Assembly (NCBI GenBank): GCA_003278535.1
Contig: QCEG01000001.1
Coordinates: 62,001 to 126,000, forward strand
Source of the DNA: Prochlorococcus sp. AG-355-N18
GTDB taxonomy: Bacteria; Cyanobacteriota; Cyanobacteriia; PCC-6307; Cyanobiaceae
Direction of reading: 5' to 3'
Length of the DNA: 64,000 nucleotides
Notes under the pieces: model-generated
Databases searched by the model: none
What the model was told of the DNA's origin: nothing
The model's input: only the letters and a program-made list of their open reading frames with translations
Shown here: piece by piece, positions 29,376 to 38,933 of the stretch
How positions within the stretch are numbered: the stretch's first letter is position 1
Layout of the letters: each line of letters begins with the position of its first letter
Program-made: the position numbers and the translations under genes

Positions 29376-30257
29376 TTACATATTTGCTTTTACAAGTTCT
29401 TTTACACCATGAATTTTTAAAATTTTAGTCAAAGTATCCTTGAGATCTTTCCTTTTAACTATTACATCAACAAAACCATGCTCAAGCAGATATTCAGCTG
29501 TTTGAAAATTATCGGGTAATTTTTCTCTTAATGTTTGTTCTATGACCCTTCTTCCAGCAAAACCAATAAGAGCTTTGGGTTCCGCCAAAATTAAATCACC
29601 TAACATTGCAAAGCTTGCTGTTACCCCTCCTGTGGTTGGATGAGTTAACAAGGGCGTATAAAGAAGATTTTTTTCTTTATGTTTTTTTAGTGCTCCAGAT
29701 ATTTTTGCCATTTGCATGAGACTTAACATACCTTCTTGCATCCTTGCCCCTCCTGATGCGCAAACAATAAGAATTGGAAAATTTTCTAAAGTTGCTTTCT
29801 CAATTATCCTTGTAATTTTTTCACCAACTACTGAACCCATGGATCCTCCCATAAATCGAAAATCCATAACAGCTAATGCTAAGGGCATAGAATTTACAGA
29901 ACAGATACCTGTTACGACTCCATCTCTTAAACCTGTACCTGCTTGACTTTCTTTAATTCGATCAGCATACGCTCTTCTATCTTTAAAACCTAAAGGATCT
30001 GTAGGACTTAGTGAACTATCAAACTCCTCGAATGAATTTTTGTCAGCAATTATACTTATCCTTTCATCGCTATTAATCCTATTGTGGTGTCCACAATTAC
30101 TACAAACATTGAAATTTGAAATGAGGTCTTTTCTATAGGCTACTTGCGAACATTCTGAACATTTAACCCACAAACCATCTCCCTCATCTGTATCTTGCGA
30201 AACTTTCCCAACAAATTGATCTTTACGCCTTGCGGCAAACCAGTCGATTAATGACAC
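29376..30257 (-). CDS. accD: Acetyl-CoA carboxylase carboxyltransferase subunit beta
   Basis: Transfers the carboxyl group from biotin to acetyl-CoA, the first step of fatty acid synthesis. The 293-residue product has the N-terminal four-Cys zinc ribbon (CSECSQ and CSNCGHHNR, about residues 33-55), the crotonase-like core with MEGMLS-type [16 protein letters not shown], and [17 protein letters not shown]. accA is not adjacent. Confidence 0.96.
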   Translation of the reverse strand: MSLIDWFAARRKDQFVGKVSQDTDEGDGLWVKCSECSQVAYRKDLISNFNVCSNCGHHNRINSDERISIIADKNSFEEFDSSLSPTDPLGFKDRRAYADRIKESQAGTGLRDGVVTGICSVNSMPLALAVMDFRFMGGSMGSVVGEKITRIIEKATLENFPILIVCASGGARMQEGMLSLMQMAKISGALKKHKEKNLLYTPLLTHPTTGGVTASFAMLGDLILAEPKALIGFAGRRVIEQTLREKLPDNFQTAEYLLEHGFVDVIVKRKDLKDTLTKILKIHGVKELVKANM

Positions 30258-30397
30258 AACGTTTTCTGTTTTTTCTATTTAAATCTAAATTAGGTACTTT
30301 TATCAAGAAAGATATATAAAAATTTGAAATCCTTTAGATTAAAAACTCTTCAAAGTAAAAAATTTAATGATTTGAGTTGATAATCCAAAATTAAATA

Positions 30398-31294
30398 TTA
30401 TTTATTTTTCTCCTCAATCATTTTATGAATTATTGGAGTGAGAATTAGTTCCATTGCAAATCCCATTTTCCCTCCATTTACAACGATACTTGTTGGACTT
30501 GACATAAATGAATCGTTAATCATTCCAAGCAAGTATTGAAAATCAATCCCCCATTTCTCTCTTGCACCTTTTCTGAAATGTATGATCACAAAGCTCTCAT
30601 CAGGAGTTGGGATATTCCTGCATATGAAAGGATTAGAGGTGTCAATTGTGGGAATTCTTTGGAAATTAATATCGGTTTTGCTGAATTGTGGGCATATGTG
30701 ATTTATATAATCAGGCATTCTTCTCAATATAGTATCCACAATGGTTTCAGCTGAGTAACCTCTTTCTGCGTTATCTCTATGGATTTTTTGAATCCACTCT
30801 AAATTTGTTATTGGAACAACACCAACAAGTAAATCAGCATAAGAGGCAACATTGTATCCATCACCTTCTACCCCGCCATGCAAACCTTCATAAAAAAGTA
30901 CATCTGTTCCCTCAGGGATATCTTCCCATGGAGTAAATTGTCCAGGTTCTAAGGAAGTCCCAAGTCTTGTATTATGTTCTTCTGCTTCTTCAAGACTATG
31001 TAGATAATATCTTTTCTTTCCTCCTCCAGTTTCACCATAGATTTTAAAAAGTTCTTCTAGCTTGTCAAAAAGATTAGCCTCTGGACCAAAATGAGAGAAA
31101 TTTTCACCTTTTGAAAGAGCGTCTGCCATAGCTTTTTTCATGGGCATTCTTTCAAATCTGTGGTAACTATCACCTTCTACAACTGCAGGAACAATATCTT
31201 CTCTGGCAAAAATATGCTCAAAGGCTCTTTTTACTGTACTTGTTCCTGCTCCTGAAGATCCTGTTACAGCAACTACTGGATGACGTTTTGACAT
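30398..31294 (-). CDS. prk: Phosphoribulokinase, proteobacterial (class I) type
   Basis: Phosphorylates ribulose 5-phosphate to the Rubisco substrate. The 298-residue product begins with the P-loop VTGSSGAGTST (residues 10-20) and contains EGDSYHRF, FYEGLHGGVEG, INLEWIQKIHRD and SQTDINFQR-like SKTDINFQRIPTIDTSNPF. These match the octameric proteobacterial enzyme such as that of Rhodobacter. The usual cyanobacterial/plant enzyme has a GDSGCGKST P-loop and paired regulatory cysteines, not seen here. So thioredoxin/CP12 control of this protein is doubtful. Confidence 0.93.
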   Translation of the reverse strand: MSKRHPVVAVTGSSGAGTSTVKRAFEHIFAREDIVPAVVEGDSYHRFERMPMKKAMADALSKGENFSHFGPEANLFDKLEELFKIYGETGGGKKRYYLHSLEEAEEHNTRLGTSLEPGQFTPWEDIPEGTDVLFYEGLHGGVEGDGYNVASYADLLVGVVPITNLEWIQKIHRDNAERGYSAETIVDTILRRMPDYINHICPQFSKTDINFQRIPTIDTSNPFICRNIPTPDESFVIIHFRKGAREKWGIDFQYLLGMINDSFMSSPTSIVVNGGKMGFAMELILTPIIHKMIEEKNK

Positions 31295-31383
31295 TTTTTA
31301 AAAACAATATCTCATGATTCTGACAGGTCATATGCCAACTTTATGTTTTACTTTAAAATATTTTTTTATTTATTAATTTTATT

Positions 31384-32457
31384 TTAAATTTCATCCATTA
31401 TTTTATCTCCGATTTCACTGCAAGATAAAACTTCAGAAGACCCATCAGCTAAATCTGCTGTTCTAAATCCTTTTGATAAAACTTTATCAATGGCAGTTTC
31501 TAAATTTTCTGATGCTTTTTCTTCATTTAATCCAATTTTTAACATCATGGAAGCAGATAAAAGCATTGCTATAGGATTTGCTATGTTTTTACCTGCTATA
31601 TCAGGAGCCGAACCATGAACAGGTTCAAAAACTCCTGGACTATTATTGTTTAGAGAAGCAGATGGAAGCATACCAATAGAACCAGTTAACATTGCGGCTA
31701 AATCGCTTAAAATATCTCCAAATAAATTACTTGTTAAAATTACATCAAATTGACCAGGATCTCTAACTAATTGCATCGCTGCATTATCAACGTACATATT
31801 GCTTAGAGATATATTTTTATCTTTTGAAGTGATATTTAAAACTGTATCTCTCCACAATTGACTAACCTCAAGAACATTTGATTTATCAACTGAACATATT
31901 TTTTTATTTCTTTGGTTAGCAATTTTTATTGCTATTTCAGTTATTCTCTCTATTTCGGCCGAATCATAAACCATCGTATTGAAAGCTTTTGGGATTTTTG
32001 TATTTGTTATATGTCCTCTTGGTTTTCCAAAATAAATTCCCCCTATTAATTCTCTTACAACAATAAGATCTACATGCTCAACGATTTCTTTTTTTAATGT
32101 ACTTGAATCTAATAGAGATTTTCTTATTTTGACAGGCCTGATATTTGCGAAAAGGTTTAGGGCAGATCTTAACTTTAGTAACCCACTTTCTGGCCTTAAT
32201 TCTCTTTCAAGAGAGTCATATTTAATATCTCCAACACATGCTAAAAGTACAGCATCACTTTTTTTGCATTGATCTAGTGTCTCATCTGGAGCAGGAGTCC
32301 CATATTTTTCATAAGCTATCCCTCCAAATAATTTCTCAATAATCTCAATATCGAAATTATGAATTTTTGAAAGCTTTTTTAAAACTTTTTTTGAAACTTC
32401 TGAAATTTCTGGTCCAATTCCGTCACCTGACAATAAAACAATTTTATATTTCTTCAT
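31384..32457 (-). CDS. leuB: 3-isopropylmalate dehydrogenase
   Basis: NAD-dependent oxidative decarboxylation in leucine synthesis. The 357-residue product has LLSGDGIGPEI, the LRPESGLLKLR substrate loop, VVRELIGGIYFGKPRG, the metal-site DNAAMQLVRDP and the NAD-binding EPVHGSAPDIAGKNIANP. Isocitrate dehydrogenase is related, but RELIGGIYFGKPR is the LeuB signature. lpxD lies immediately upstream on the same strand. Confidence 0.96.
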   Translation of the reverse strand: MKKYKIVLLSGDGIGPEISEVSKKVLKKLSKIHNFDIEIIEKLFGGIAYEKYGTPAPDETLDQCKKSDAVLLACVGDIKYDSLERELRPESGLLKLRSALNLFANIRPVKIRKSLLDSSTLKKEIVEHVDLIVVRELIGGIYFGKPRGHITNTKIPKAFNTMVYDSAEIERITEIAIKIANQRNKKICSVDKSNVLEVSQLWRDTVLNITSKDKNISLSNMYVDNAAMQLVRDPGQFDVILTSNLFGDILSDLAAMLTGSIGMLPSASLNNNSPGVFEPVHGSAPDIAGKNIANPIAMLLSASMMLKIGLNEEKASENLETAIDKVLSKGFRTADLADGSSEVLSCSEIGDKIMDEI

Positions 32458-32485
32458 TTAGATTTTTGTTTAATAGAACAATAAA

Positions 32486-33520
32486 TTATTGCTTGTCTAA
32501 TTGTCTAAGTTTTTTTGCTAATTCGGGTAATTTTTTAAAAATACTTGAACTCCTTAGCCATGATTTATTTTCCATCGCAGGGAAACCACTAATTACCTTG
32601 CCATCTTCTATGTCACAATGAATTCCGCATTTTGAACTCGCTATGACATTATTACCAACTTTTACTCTATTATTGACTCCCACTTGCCCTGCCAAAATAA
32701 CACCATCCCCAATATTTGCTCCTCCAGCGATACCAACTTGAGCTGCAAATGCACAATTCTTTCCAATTTTTACTCCATGACCTATTTGTATTAAATTATC
32801 CAACTTTGTTCCCTCATCAATAAATGTAAATCCAACTGCAGGTCTATCGATACAACAATTCGTTCCAATTTCTACGAAACTCATTATTTTTACACCACCT
32901 TTTTGAGGCATTTTTACCCATTTGCCATTTTTAGGAATAAAACCAAATCCCTCTGATCCAATAACAGAATTTGAATTAATTACACAATTATTTTTTAGAG
33001 TGGTATTTTCGTAAATTACACAATTTGGATGAATTATATTATTATTTCCTATTCGAACATTACCTAAAATTGATGATCCAGGAAGAATATGATTATTGTC
33101 TCCAATTACAGTATTTTCTCCAATATAGACATTGGGTCCAATATGGCAATCTGCTCCAATTATTGCTGTTCTATCTATAACCGCTGAAGCGTGAATTCCT
33201 GGTTTGAAATTGATAGTTTTATATAAACAATCCAATACTTCTGCAAATGCAATTCTTGGATTTTTAACGATTACGTTTGATATATTGAGTTTCTTTAGGG
33301 CACTAACGATTTCATCGTTGTTAGTAGTTATTATTGCTGATGCTTTAGTTTGATCTAATTTTTCTTTAAGGATATTGTTTTCTTCTAAAAAAGATATTTG
33401 ATGCTTAACTGCAGCATCTAATGAGGCAGCATCATCTATATTTAAATCTTCGAAAATATTGGCACTAATAAAATTTGAATTTCCTTTTTTTATTAGATCA
33501 ACTAAATCACTTAAAAGCAT
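32486..33520 (-). CDS. lpxD: UDP-3-O-(3-hydroxyacyl)glucosamine N-acyltransferase
   Basis: Third enzyme of lipid A synthesis. The 344-residue product has an N-terminal uridine-binding domain and a left-handed beta-helix of hexapeptide repeats (for example GPNVYIGENTVIGDNNHI), with the catalytic His in IQIGHGVKIG. ATG start. With lptB elsewhere in the window it shows that an outer membrane with lipid A is made. Confidence 0.95.
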   Translation of the reverse strand: MLLSDLVDLIKKGNSNFISANIFEDLNIDDAASLDAAVKHQISFLEENNILKEKLDQTKASAIITTNNDEIVSALKKLNISNVIVKNPRIAFAEVLDCLYKTINFKPGIHASAVIDRTAIIGADCHIGPNVYIGENTVIGDNNHILPGSSILGNVRIGNNNIIHPNCVIYENTTLKNNCVINSNSVIGSEGFGFIPKNGKWVKMPQKGGVKIMSFVEIGTNCCIDRPAVGFTFIDEGTKLDNLIQIGHGVKIGKNCAFAAQVGIAGGANIGDGVILAGQVGVNNRVKVGNNVIASSKCGIHCDIEDGKVISGFPAMENKSWLRSSSIFKKLPELAKKLRQLDKQ

Positions 33521-33539
33521 TTTTCAGTTTTAATTTTTT

Positions 33540-34622
33540 CTAAGAGAGAGCAAGAACATCTCTGTGTACGACAATTATCGAGGAGTTGTTATTTTCTTTA
33601 TTATTCAAGATACTTCTTAATTTGTCGCTACTTATTGATACTAAACCTTTTGCAACTTCTTTATCATTTGTATTTACGATTTTAACTGCCTGATTAATCG
33701 TAAAGTTTCCTTCTACATTCTTAACACCAACCGCCAAAAGTGAGGCACCTTTTTTTTTAATTGCAAAAGAAGCGCCATCATCTAAAGTAATTTTCCCTAC
33801 TGTTTGAATTGCGTGTGAAAGCCAACTTTTTTTGTTTCCAATAGGTTTTTCTACTGGATAAAATAAAGTCCCAATTTTATTATCATTAAATATTTCAATT
33901 AAGTTTTTTTTATTAGTTCCATCAACTAGTTGGACTTCGACTCCTCCTTTTGTTGCTATTTCTGCAGAAATTAATTTTGTAGAAATTCCTCCTGTTCCCC
34001 ATTCATTATTTGAGTTTTGAATATTTTTATCTTTAATTTCCTTTAATTCACTATTATGAACTTCTTTAATAGGTTGCGCATCTTTATTATTACGTGGATC
34101 TTTTGAGTATAGATTTTCAATATCGGTTAATAAAATAAGCTTGTTAGCATTTATAGCCAAGGAAACTAAAGCAGAGAGGGTATCATTATCTCCATATTTA
34201 AGCTCTTCATTTGCTACGGTATCATTTTCATTTACTATTGGAATAACATTCAAATCGATTAATCTTTTTAAAGTTTTAGAAGCGTTATTAAAGGATTCTC
34301 TTGAATTGAAATCAGCTTTAGTTATTAAAATTTGAGCAATATTAAGACCTAATTTATTAAATACTTTATCGTATAAGGACATTAAATTAACTTGACCTAC
34401 TGCAGCAGTAGCTTGAAGGGTACTTAAATCATTAGGTCTTGTTTTAATATTTAACTTTTGGCAACCTAATCCAACGGCTCCACTAGTTACTAAAATTAAC
34501 TTGTTTCCTTTTGAAAGAAAACTTGTAAAGGATTTAGAAAGGTTTTCAATAACTTCTTCTGTAGATGTTTCCTCTGTTCCTCTTAAAATACTAGTACCAA
34601 TTTTTATAACCCAAGTTTTCAT
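33540..34622 (-). CDS. proB: Glutamate 5-kinase
   Basis: Phosphorylates glutamate for proline synthesis. The 360-residue product has the kinase motifs [30 protein letters not shown] and [11 protein letters not shown], and a C-terminal PUA domain (about residues 280-360). The ATG overlaps the stop of the upstream YqeG-like HAD gene by four bases, indicating coupling. Confidence 0.96.
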   Translation of the reverse strand: MKTWVIKIGTSILRGTEETSTEEVIENLSKSFTSFLSKGNKLILVTSGAVGLGCQKLNIKTRPNDLSTLQATAAVGQVNLMSLYDKVFNKLGLNIAQILITKADFNSRESFNNASKTLKRLIDLNVIPIVNENDTVANEELKYGDNDTLSALVSLAINANKLILLTDIENLYSKDPRNNKDAQPIKEVHNSELKEIKDKNIQNSNNEWGTGGISTKLISAEIATKGGVEVQLVDGTNKKNLIEIFNDNKIGTLFYPVEKPIGNKKSWLSHAIQTVGKITLDDGASFAIKKKGASLLAVGVKNVEGNFTINQAVKIVNTNDKEVAKGLVSISSDKLRSILNNKENNNSSIIVVHRDVLALS

Positions 34623-35113
34623 TTTATAAAATGAGAAATTAATTTTTCTATTGTCAAAGTTAAATTAAATTTTATAGGCAGGCCATCTCTATTTAATCTC
34701 TTAACTAATATTGTTTTTATATCACATCTATTCCCAACAATAATATCTGTAAAAATTCTGTCGCCAATAATTGCTATATTTTTTGGCTCTCTGCCAATTT
34801 CTTTGATAGCAGACAAAGTTACTTTTTTTCTAGGTTTTGATGCATTGTATTTATACCTTAAATTTAATTCTTTCGCTATTTTTTCGATTCTTTTTTTTGA
34901 TGGATTATTACTTATTAGATATAAGGAGAAAAGTTTTTTAGATTCTATGATCCAATTTTTTACAGCTTTTGGGATCATATTTGATTTTCTATTTACTAGA
35001 GTACCATCCACGTCTAGCAATAAAGAATTAATTCCTTTTTTTTGCAACTCAGATTGAGAAATATTATATATTGGTAAGTTTGAATCCCAATTGACATTTA
35101 GGATAGATCTCAT
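34619..35113 (-). CDS. YqeG-family HAD phosphatase
   Basis: A 164-residue haloacid-dehalogenase-type protein with motif [11 protein letters not shown], motif II LISNNP, the motif III Lys in ASKPRKKVT and motif [10 protein letters not shown]. The YqeG/GEP4 family includes phosphatidylglycerophosphate phosphatases, so a role in phosphatidylglycerol synthesis, complementing pgsA in this window, is plausible but inferred. Four-base overlap with proB. Confidence 0.85.
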   Translation of the reverse strand: MRSILNVNWDSNLPIYNISQSELQKKGINSLLLDVDGTLVNRKSNMIPKAVKNWIIESKKLFSLYLISNNPSKKRIEKIAKELNLRYKYNASKPRKKVTLSAIKEIGREPKNIAIIGDRIFTDIIVGNRCDIKTILVKRLNRDGLPIKFNLTLTIEKLISHFIK

Positions 35114-35118
35114 TTATT

Positions 35119-35655
35119 TTAAGAACTACTTTTTTCAAGCTCAGTTTCAATCAAAGGTTGAATTTTATCGAACTCATCATCTTCAACTAATAAGGCACCT
35201 TTGTCTTTTAATTTACCCACAATAAAAAAAGGATCTAGTGGTATATATAAGCCATATTCTTGGTCAAAAAGATTAAAATTAACTAGCAATTCATAACTCT
35301 CACTATCATCATCGACGTAATCTTCTTCTAATTCATCGTAAATTGGTTCTTCAAGTTCTCCTGATACTGTTAATGTAACTGCTGATCTGATAAGTCTTAA
35401 ATCATGTTCTTGAAGGACTGCTTCAGCATTTTTTAGTATTTGTTCATTTTTATCTATTTTCTCAATTAATTCAGGTTCATCTTTTTCATTTATCTTAAAA
35501 AGACTTACTGGTGTATCAACTGGCGTTAATAAAGCATATTCTTGGCCTTCAACACTTACTAATTGTTCAAGATAACAAAATAGCTCGTTTCCATTTGAGT
35601 CATTTAATAAAAGAGTCTGTGCATCATAATTATCATTTGAATTGGCTTCTTTCAT
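35119..35655 (-). CDS. DUF3727/DUF1292-type conserved protein
   Basis: A 178-residue acidic protein with an N-terminal LLLNDSNGNELFCYLEQLV-VEG beta segment of the DUF1292 type and a second similar unit (YELLVNFNLFDQEYGLYIPLDPFFI) that marks DUF3727 of cyanobacteria and plastids. An acidic linker (EELEEDYVDDDSES) joins them. Function unknown. It sits five bases upstream of the YqeG gene in the ruvX-to-proB run. Confidence 0.8.
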   Translation of the reverse strand: MKEANSNDNYDAQTLLLNDSNGNELFCYLEQLVSVEGQEYALLTPVDTPVSLFKINEKDEPELIEKIDKNEQILKNAEAVLQEHDLRLIRSAVTLTVSGELEEPIYDELEEDYVDDDSESYELLVNFNLFDQEYGLYIPLDPFFIVGKLKDKGALLVEDDEFDKIQPLIETELEKSSS

Positions 35656-35681
35656 TTAAAAATTATCTATCCTTTTTAATA

Positions 35682-36143
35682 CTAATATTTTATCTGACGT
35701 TTACCAGCTATTTCTTCTAATTCAGGACCTTCTTCGATCCATTGTTCAAGTATTATTTTTGCTGAAAAACTATCAATCAATCCGGATTTATCTTTTTTTA
35801 TTCCAAATCTTTCTGAAGATTCCCAAGTTGAACTATGTTCGTTGACATAAGAAAATGGAAGCTTTAATTCATTTGAAAGTAATTGACCGTAATTTTTACA
35901 GTCAATAGCTTGAGTGGTCATTTTACCTTCCTCATCTAGCGGAATACCCACAATAAAACCAGTCAAATTAAATTCATTTATATAATTTCTAATGATTTTT
36001 AACTCTTGATTATTTTCAAATCGTTTTACTGCTGGAAGTATATTTGATGTGATGCAGAGGGGATCACAATAAGCTAATCCTATTCTTTTGGTACCTATAT
36101 CCAAACTCAAAATTGACTTGGGTTTGGGTTTGCAAAATTTCAC
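35682..36143 (-). CDS. ruvX: YqgF/RuvX-type RNase H-fold protein
   Basis: A 153-residue putative Holliday junction resolvase or 16S rRNA 5'-end processing nuclease. It has the first catalytic Asp in [27 protein letters not shown], the Glu in YVNEHSST and a C-terminal acidic site. The GTP-like start context is an ATG overlapping the stop of the upstream GNAT-like gene by four bases. Confidence 0.9.
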   Translation of the reverse strand: MKFCKPKPKSILSLDIGTKRIGLAYCDPLCITSNILPAVKRFENNQELKIIRNYINEFNLTGFIVGIPLDEEGKMTTQAIDCKNYGQLLSNELKLPFSYVNEHSSTWESSERFGIKKDKSGLIDSFSAKIILEQWIEEGPELEEIAGKRQIKY

Positions 36144-37195
36144 TTTGTTCTTAATGGAAAAGGAGATGGATATGGATTACCTTTTGGACTTAATTTTTCA
36201 AAGATTGATTCCAAAGATTGATTTATTATATTTACTTGTTTGGCTTCATTCTTAATTATTGTGTTCCTAATAAGAATTATTGCTTGATTTTTTTCTTTGA
36301 TATTACATTCTTCAAGAAAAAAATTTAATTGAGAATTTTCTTTATAGGTTTTTAAATATGAAACAGGTGATTTTTCAAAAAATCTTTTTATAAATTCTTT
36401 TAAAATAGAATTGAATCTCTTATCCCAATATCTACTTATAGTTAAAGTATAAATTTCCTCATTTTGATAATTAATATCTTTTAAAATTGTACATAAAACT
36501 GAATTTTCATATATTAAAGCACCACTCTTAGAGTTATTTCTTTTAAGAATGTCGTCTTGATCAAAATCTAAAATATTTCTTATTAAGGGAGATTGATTTG
36601 ATCTTATGAAATTAACTATTTTTAATATATTTTGTTTATTAATGTTTTGGAATTCATTAATTAATGTATAGGCATTGGTATTTTGATTTTTAGGTTTATT
36701 TAGATCAGAACCATCCCAAAGGATTATCTCCCCTAAGGGTTGAAAGCCTAATTCTCTTGCGTTTGATATGAGGTCAACATTATTTAAATCTGAATTAATT
36801 ATCCAACTTGAAGTTTTGATTTCTTTTATTGAGATGGATTTTTTTATCAATCCTAAAGTTAATTGTTTGTCGGTTAAAGAACACTTGCTATTAATCAACT
36901 TGGGCTTAGATATTTTTAAGCAAGTCTCTTTTTTGTTTAAAGGAAAAATATTCAAATAACCAATAATTTCGTTTCCATATATAGCAATTATGCATTTATT
37001 TTTATTTTTCTTAAGATTATTCAAGAAGATTTTTAAGTCATCAAAAGTATTGATAATTGCCATCTTTAAAAACCAATTATTCAATTCCTTATTTTTAATA
37101 TCTATTAAAAGATTAATGTGCCGTATATGGAGTTCTTCAAAAGTTACTTCCATTCCTTTTTTAGATTGAAAAGTATAAGAGGTATCTTTTTTCAT
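36140..37195 (-). CDS. Hypothetical protein with GNAT-like N-terminal region
   Basis: A 351-residue Lys-, Ile- and Asn-rich protein. The pattern [19 protein letters not shown], then [16 protein letters not shown], resembles the opening strands of N-acetyltransferases, and a second similar unit may lie in the C-terminal half. No clear acetyl-CoA loop (R/QxxGxG/A) is visible, so activity is unsure. It is directly between the CofE-like gene (adjacent, no gap) and ruvX. Confidence 0.65.
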   Translation of the reverse strand: MKKDTSYTFQSKKGMEVTFEELHIRHINLLIDIKNKELNNWFLKMAIINTFDDLKIFLNNLKKNKNKCIIAIYGNEIIGYLNIFPLNKKETCLKISKPKLINSKCSLTDKQLTLGLIKKSISIKEIKTSSWIINSDLNNVDLISNARELGFQPLGEIILWDGSDLNKPKNQNTNAYTLINEFQNINKQNILKIVNFIRSNQSPLIRNILDFDQDDILKRNNSKSGALIYENSVLCTILKDINYQNEEIYTLTISRYWDKRFNSILKEFIKRFFEKSPVSYLKTYKENSQLNFFLEECNIKEKNQAIILIRNTIIKNEAKQVNIINQSLESIFEKLSPKGNPYPSPFPLRTK

Positions 37196-38362
37196 TTACT
37201 TTTTTTCTCTTATTAATACTATAGGGGTTTTTTCATCTCCATTGCCAGCTGGATTAGATAATAAGTTTTTTTTAAGTATTTTATTTACTTTTTTATTTGA
37301 ACTTGCTAAGACTTTCACACCTCCAAGATCATTAACATCGACAACTGCAACATCAATATTTAGATAGTTCGAGACCTCCTTACAAAATAAATCCGCATTG
37401 AGAGGACCCATAACTATACTCTTGTCGTAAGGTGTAACTGTGCCGCTTATATCATCAATGAGGGATGATTCTGAACTAGTTAACCTATAAAACATACCTT
37501 TAATCCCAACTAATTTGAAGAGATATCCAACAAATAGTGCAAAGGTTATTCTTGTGACTCCTATTTTATTTATTAATAATTGCATCCCGCAAGCTGTTGC
37601 GAGACTGCTTGTAGGGTGGAAAAAATAACATAAAGCTTTCGAAAATAAACTATATTCTAAATTTTGAGGGGAAATATATCTATTTTGCATAATCGCTAGC
37701 GGACTCTCACCGATAGTTAAAATATCATTTTTTTCTACAATTCCTTTGCAGTATTCAATAACAGTATTTACTGGGTTATCAAAGCAACCAAGTAAATCAG
37801 TTTCAATAGCAAAAGCTTTATATTTATTATTTATTGGAATTTCAAAAACTTCTTTCGGCCTTTGTTTTTGACCATCTAAATTAATTAAGAAACAATCCTT
37901 ATTATTTGAAATACCAAAATGTCCATAGTTCTCCCAATATATTTTTAACCATAGATATTTTATTTTTTTTCTAAAATTATCATTGCTAAATTTATATATG
38001 ATTCTTACAAATAATTCTGAATTTGACTTGATAATTGTTGTTGGCCAGTAATTATTTAAATTCTTAATTTTATTATTTTCATATATGTAAATATCTTGTT
38101 GATAATTAAAATTTTGGCAATATTCGTTACCTTTACTTTTAAAACAATCTAACTCAAAATTTATATTAGAAACCATCGTCTCTTTAGCTTTACTTTTATT
38201 AGTTATTTTTAAATCAATAATTAATTCGTTTAAACCATCCTTTTTTTTGATTTTGTAATTTATAGGTACCAGATTCAACTTTGATTTGGGTGAGTTTTTA
38301 ATATATAAATCTGAAATAATTAAAAAAATTAAAAGAACTAAGAAGATATTTATTAATATCAT
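37196..38362 (-). CDS. Membrane-anchored CofE-like (F420-0:gamma-glutamyl ligase domain) protein
   Basis: A 388-residue protein: one N-terminal membrane span (residues about 1-20), a beta-rich domain up to about residue 155, then a C-terminal region with AIETDLLGCFDNPVNTVIEYC, TIGESPLAIMQNR, GAIMGP-like SIVMGPLNADLFC and DVNDLGGVKVL, which fits the F420-0:gamma-glutamyl ligase superfamily. No other F420 gene is seen here. A different amide-forming substrate is likely (inference). Confidence 0.7.
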   Translation of the reverse strand: MILINIFLVLLIFLIISDLYIKNSPKSKLNLVPINYKIKKKDGLNELIIDLKITNKSKAKETMVSNINFELDCFKSKGNEYCQNFNYQQDIYIYENNKIKNLNNYWPTTIIKSNSELFVRIIYKFSNDNFRKKIKYLWLKIYWENYGHFGISNNKDCFLINLDGQKQRPKEVFEIPINNKYKAFAIETDLLGCFDNPVNTVIEYCKGIVEKNDILTIGESPLAIMQNRYISPQNLEYSLFSKALCYFFHPTSSLATACGMQLLINKIGVTRITFALFVGYLFKLVGIKGMFYRLTSSESSLIDDISGTVTPYDKSIVMGPLNADLFCKEVSNYLNIDVAVVDVNDLGGVKVLASSNKKVNKILKKNLLSNPAGNGDEKTPIVLIREKK

Positions 38363-38370
38363 TTTTTTAA

Positions 38371-38919
38371 TTAATTTTTGTTTTTAGTTTTTTTTTCAGA
38401 AATGATACTGTTGTATTCATTAAAACTTTCTACAGAAAATGTCGTTTCTTCTATATCAATTCCCTTTAGTTCTCCAATAACTTTGTTTAATTCATCGATA
38501 TTAATCATTCCATTTTTATCAAATTTAACTTCACCATCACTATTTAAAATAATGGTTTGTGGAATTAATCCGTTCCAATAATAATTAGGTTCATTCCTAA
38601 GATCAGACTTTTCTTTATCCTGTAATTCATCAGTAGTTAGAGCAATGATATCTATATTATTTCTCCATATCAAATCTAAACCTGATATTATCGGAGCCAT
38701 AGCTTTACTATCCGAGCTGTCGTCAAGATAAAAAAATAAAACTGCAACTCTTTTATTTTTTAATGATTCCTGAAGAGTTGTCTGGGGAGGAACTATAGCC
38801 CCATTACCTGCGTATATTGGGAAAATGTTGCCATCGTAACTATCAGTATCTCTAGAGGCATTTGCTTTAAATGGGCTTAAGAAAATTAATGCTATCAGGA
38901 TCCATTGAATTATTTTCAT
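38371..38919 (-). CDS. Exported thioredoxin-fold protein without CxxC
   Basis: A 182-residue protein with a signal peptide ending about FKANAS. The mature part follows a thioredoxin-like pattern: VAVLFFYLDDSSDSKAMAP where the redox site would be, then IIALTTDEL and the cis-Pro-like LIPQTIILNSDGEV. The CxxC pair is absent (DDSSDS), so it should not be a thiol oxidoreductase. Location would be thylakoid lumen or periplasm. Confidence 0.7.
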   Translation of the reverse strand: MKIIQWILIALIFLSPFKANASRDTDSYDGNIFPIYAGNGAIVPPQTTLQESLKNKRVAVLFFYLDDSSDSKAMAPIISGLDLIWRNNIDIIALTTDELQDKEKSDLRNEPNYYWNGLIPQTIILNSDGEVKFDKNGMINIDELNKVIGELKGIDIEETTFSVESFNEYNSIISEKKTKNKN

Positions 38920-38933
38920 TAAAGTTTAATAAC

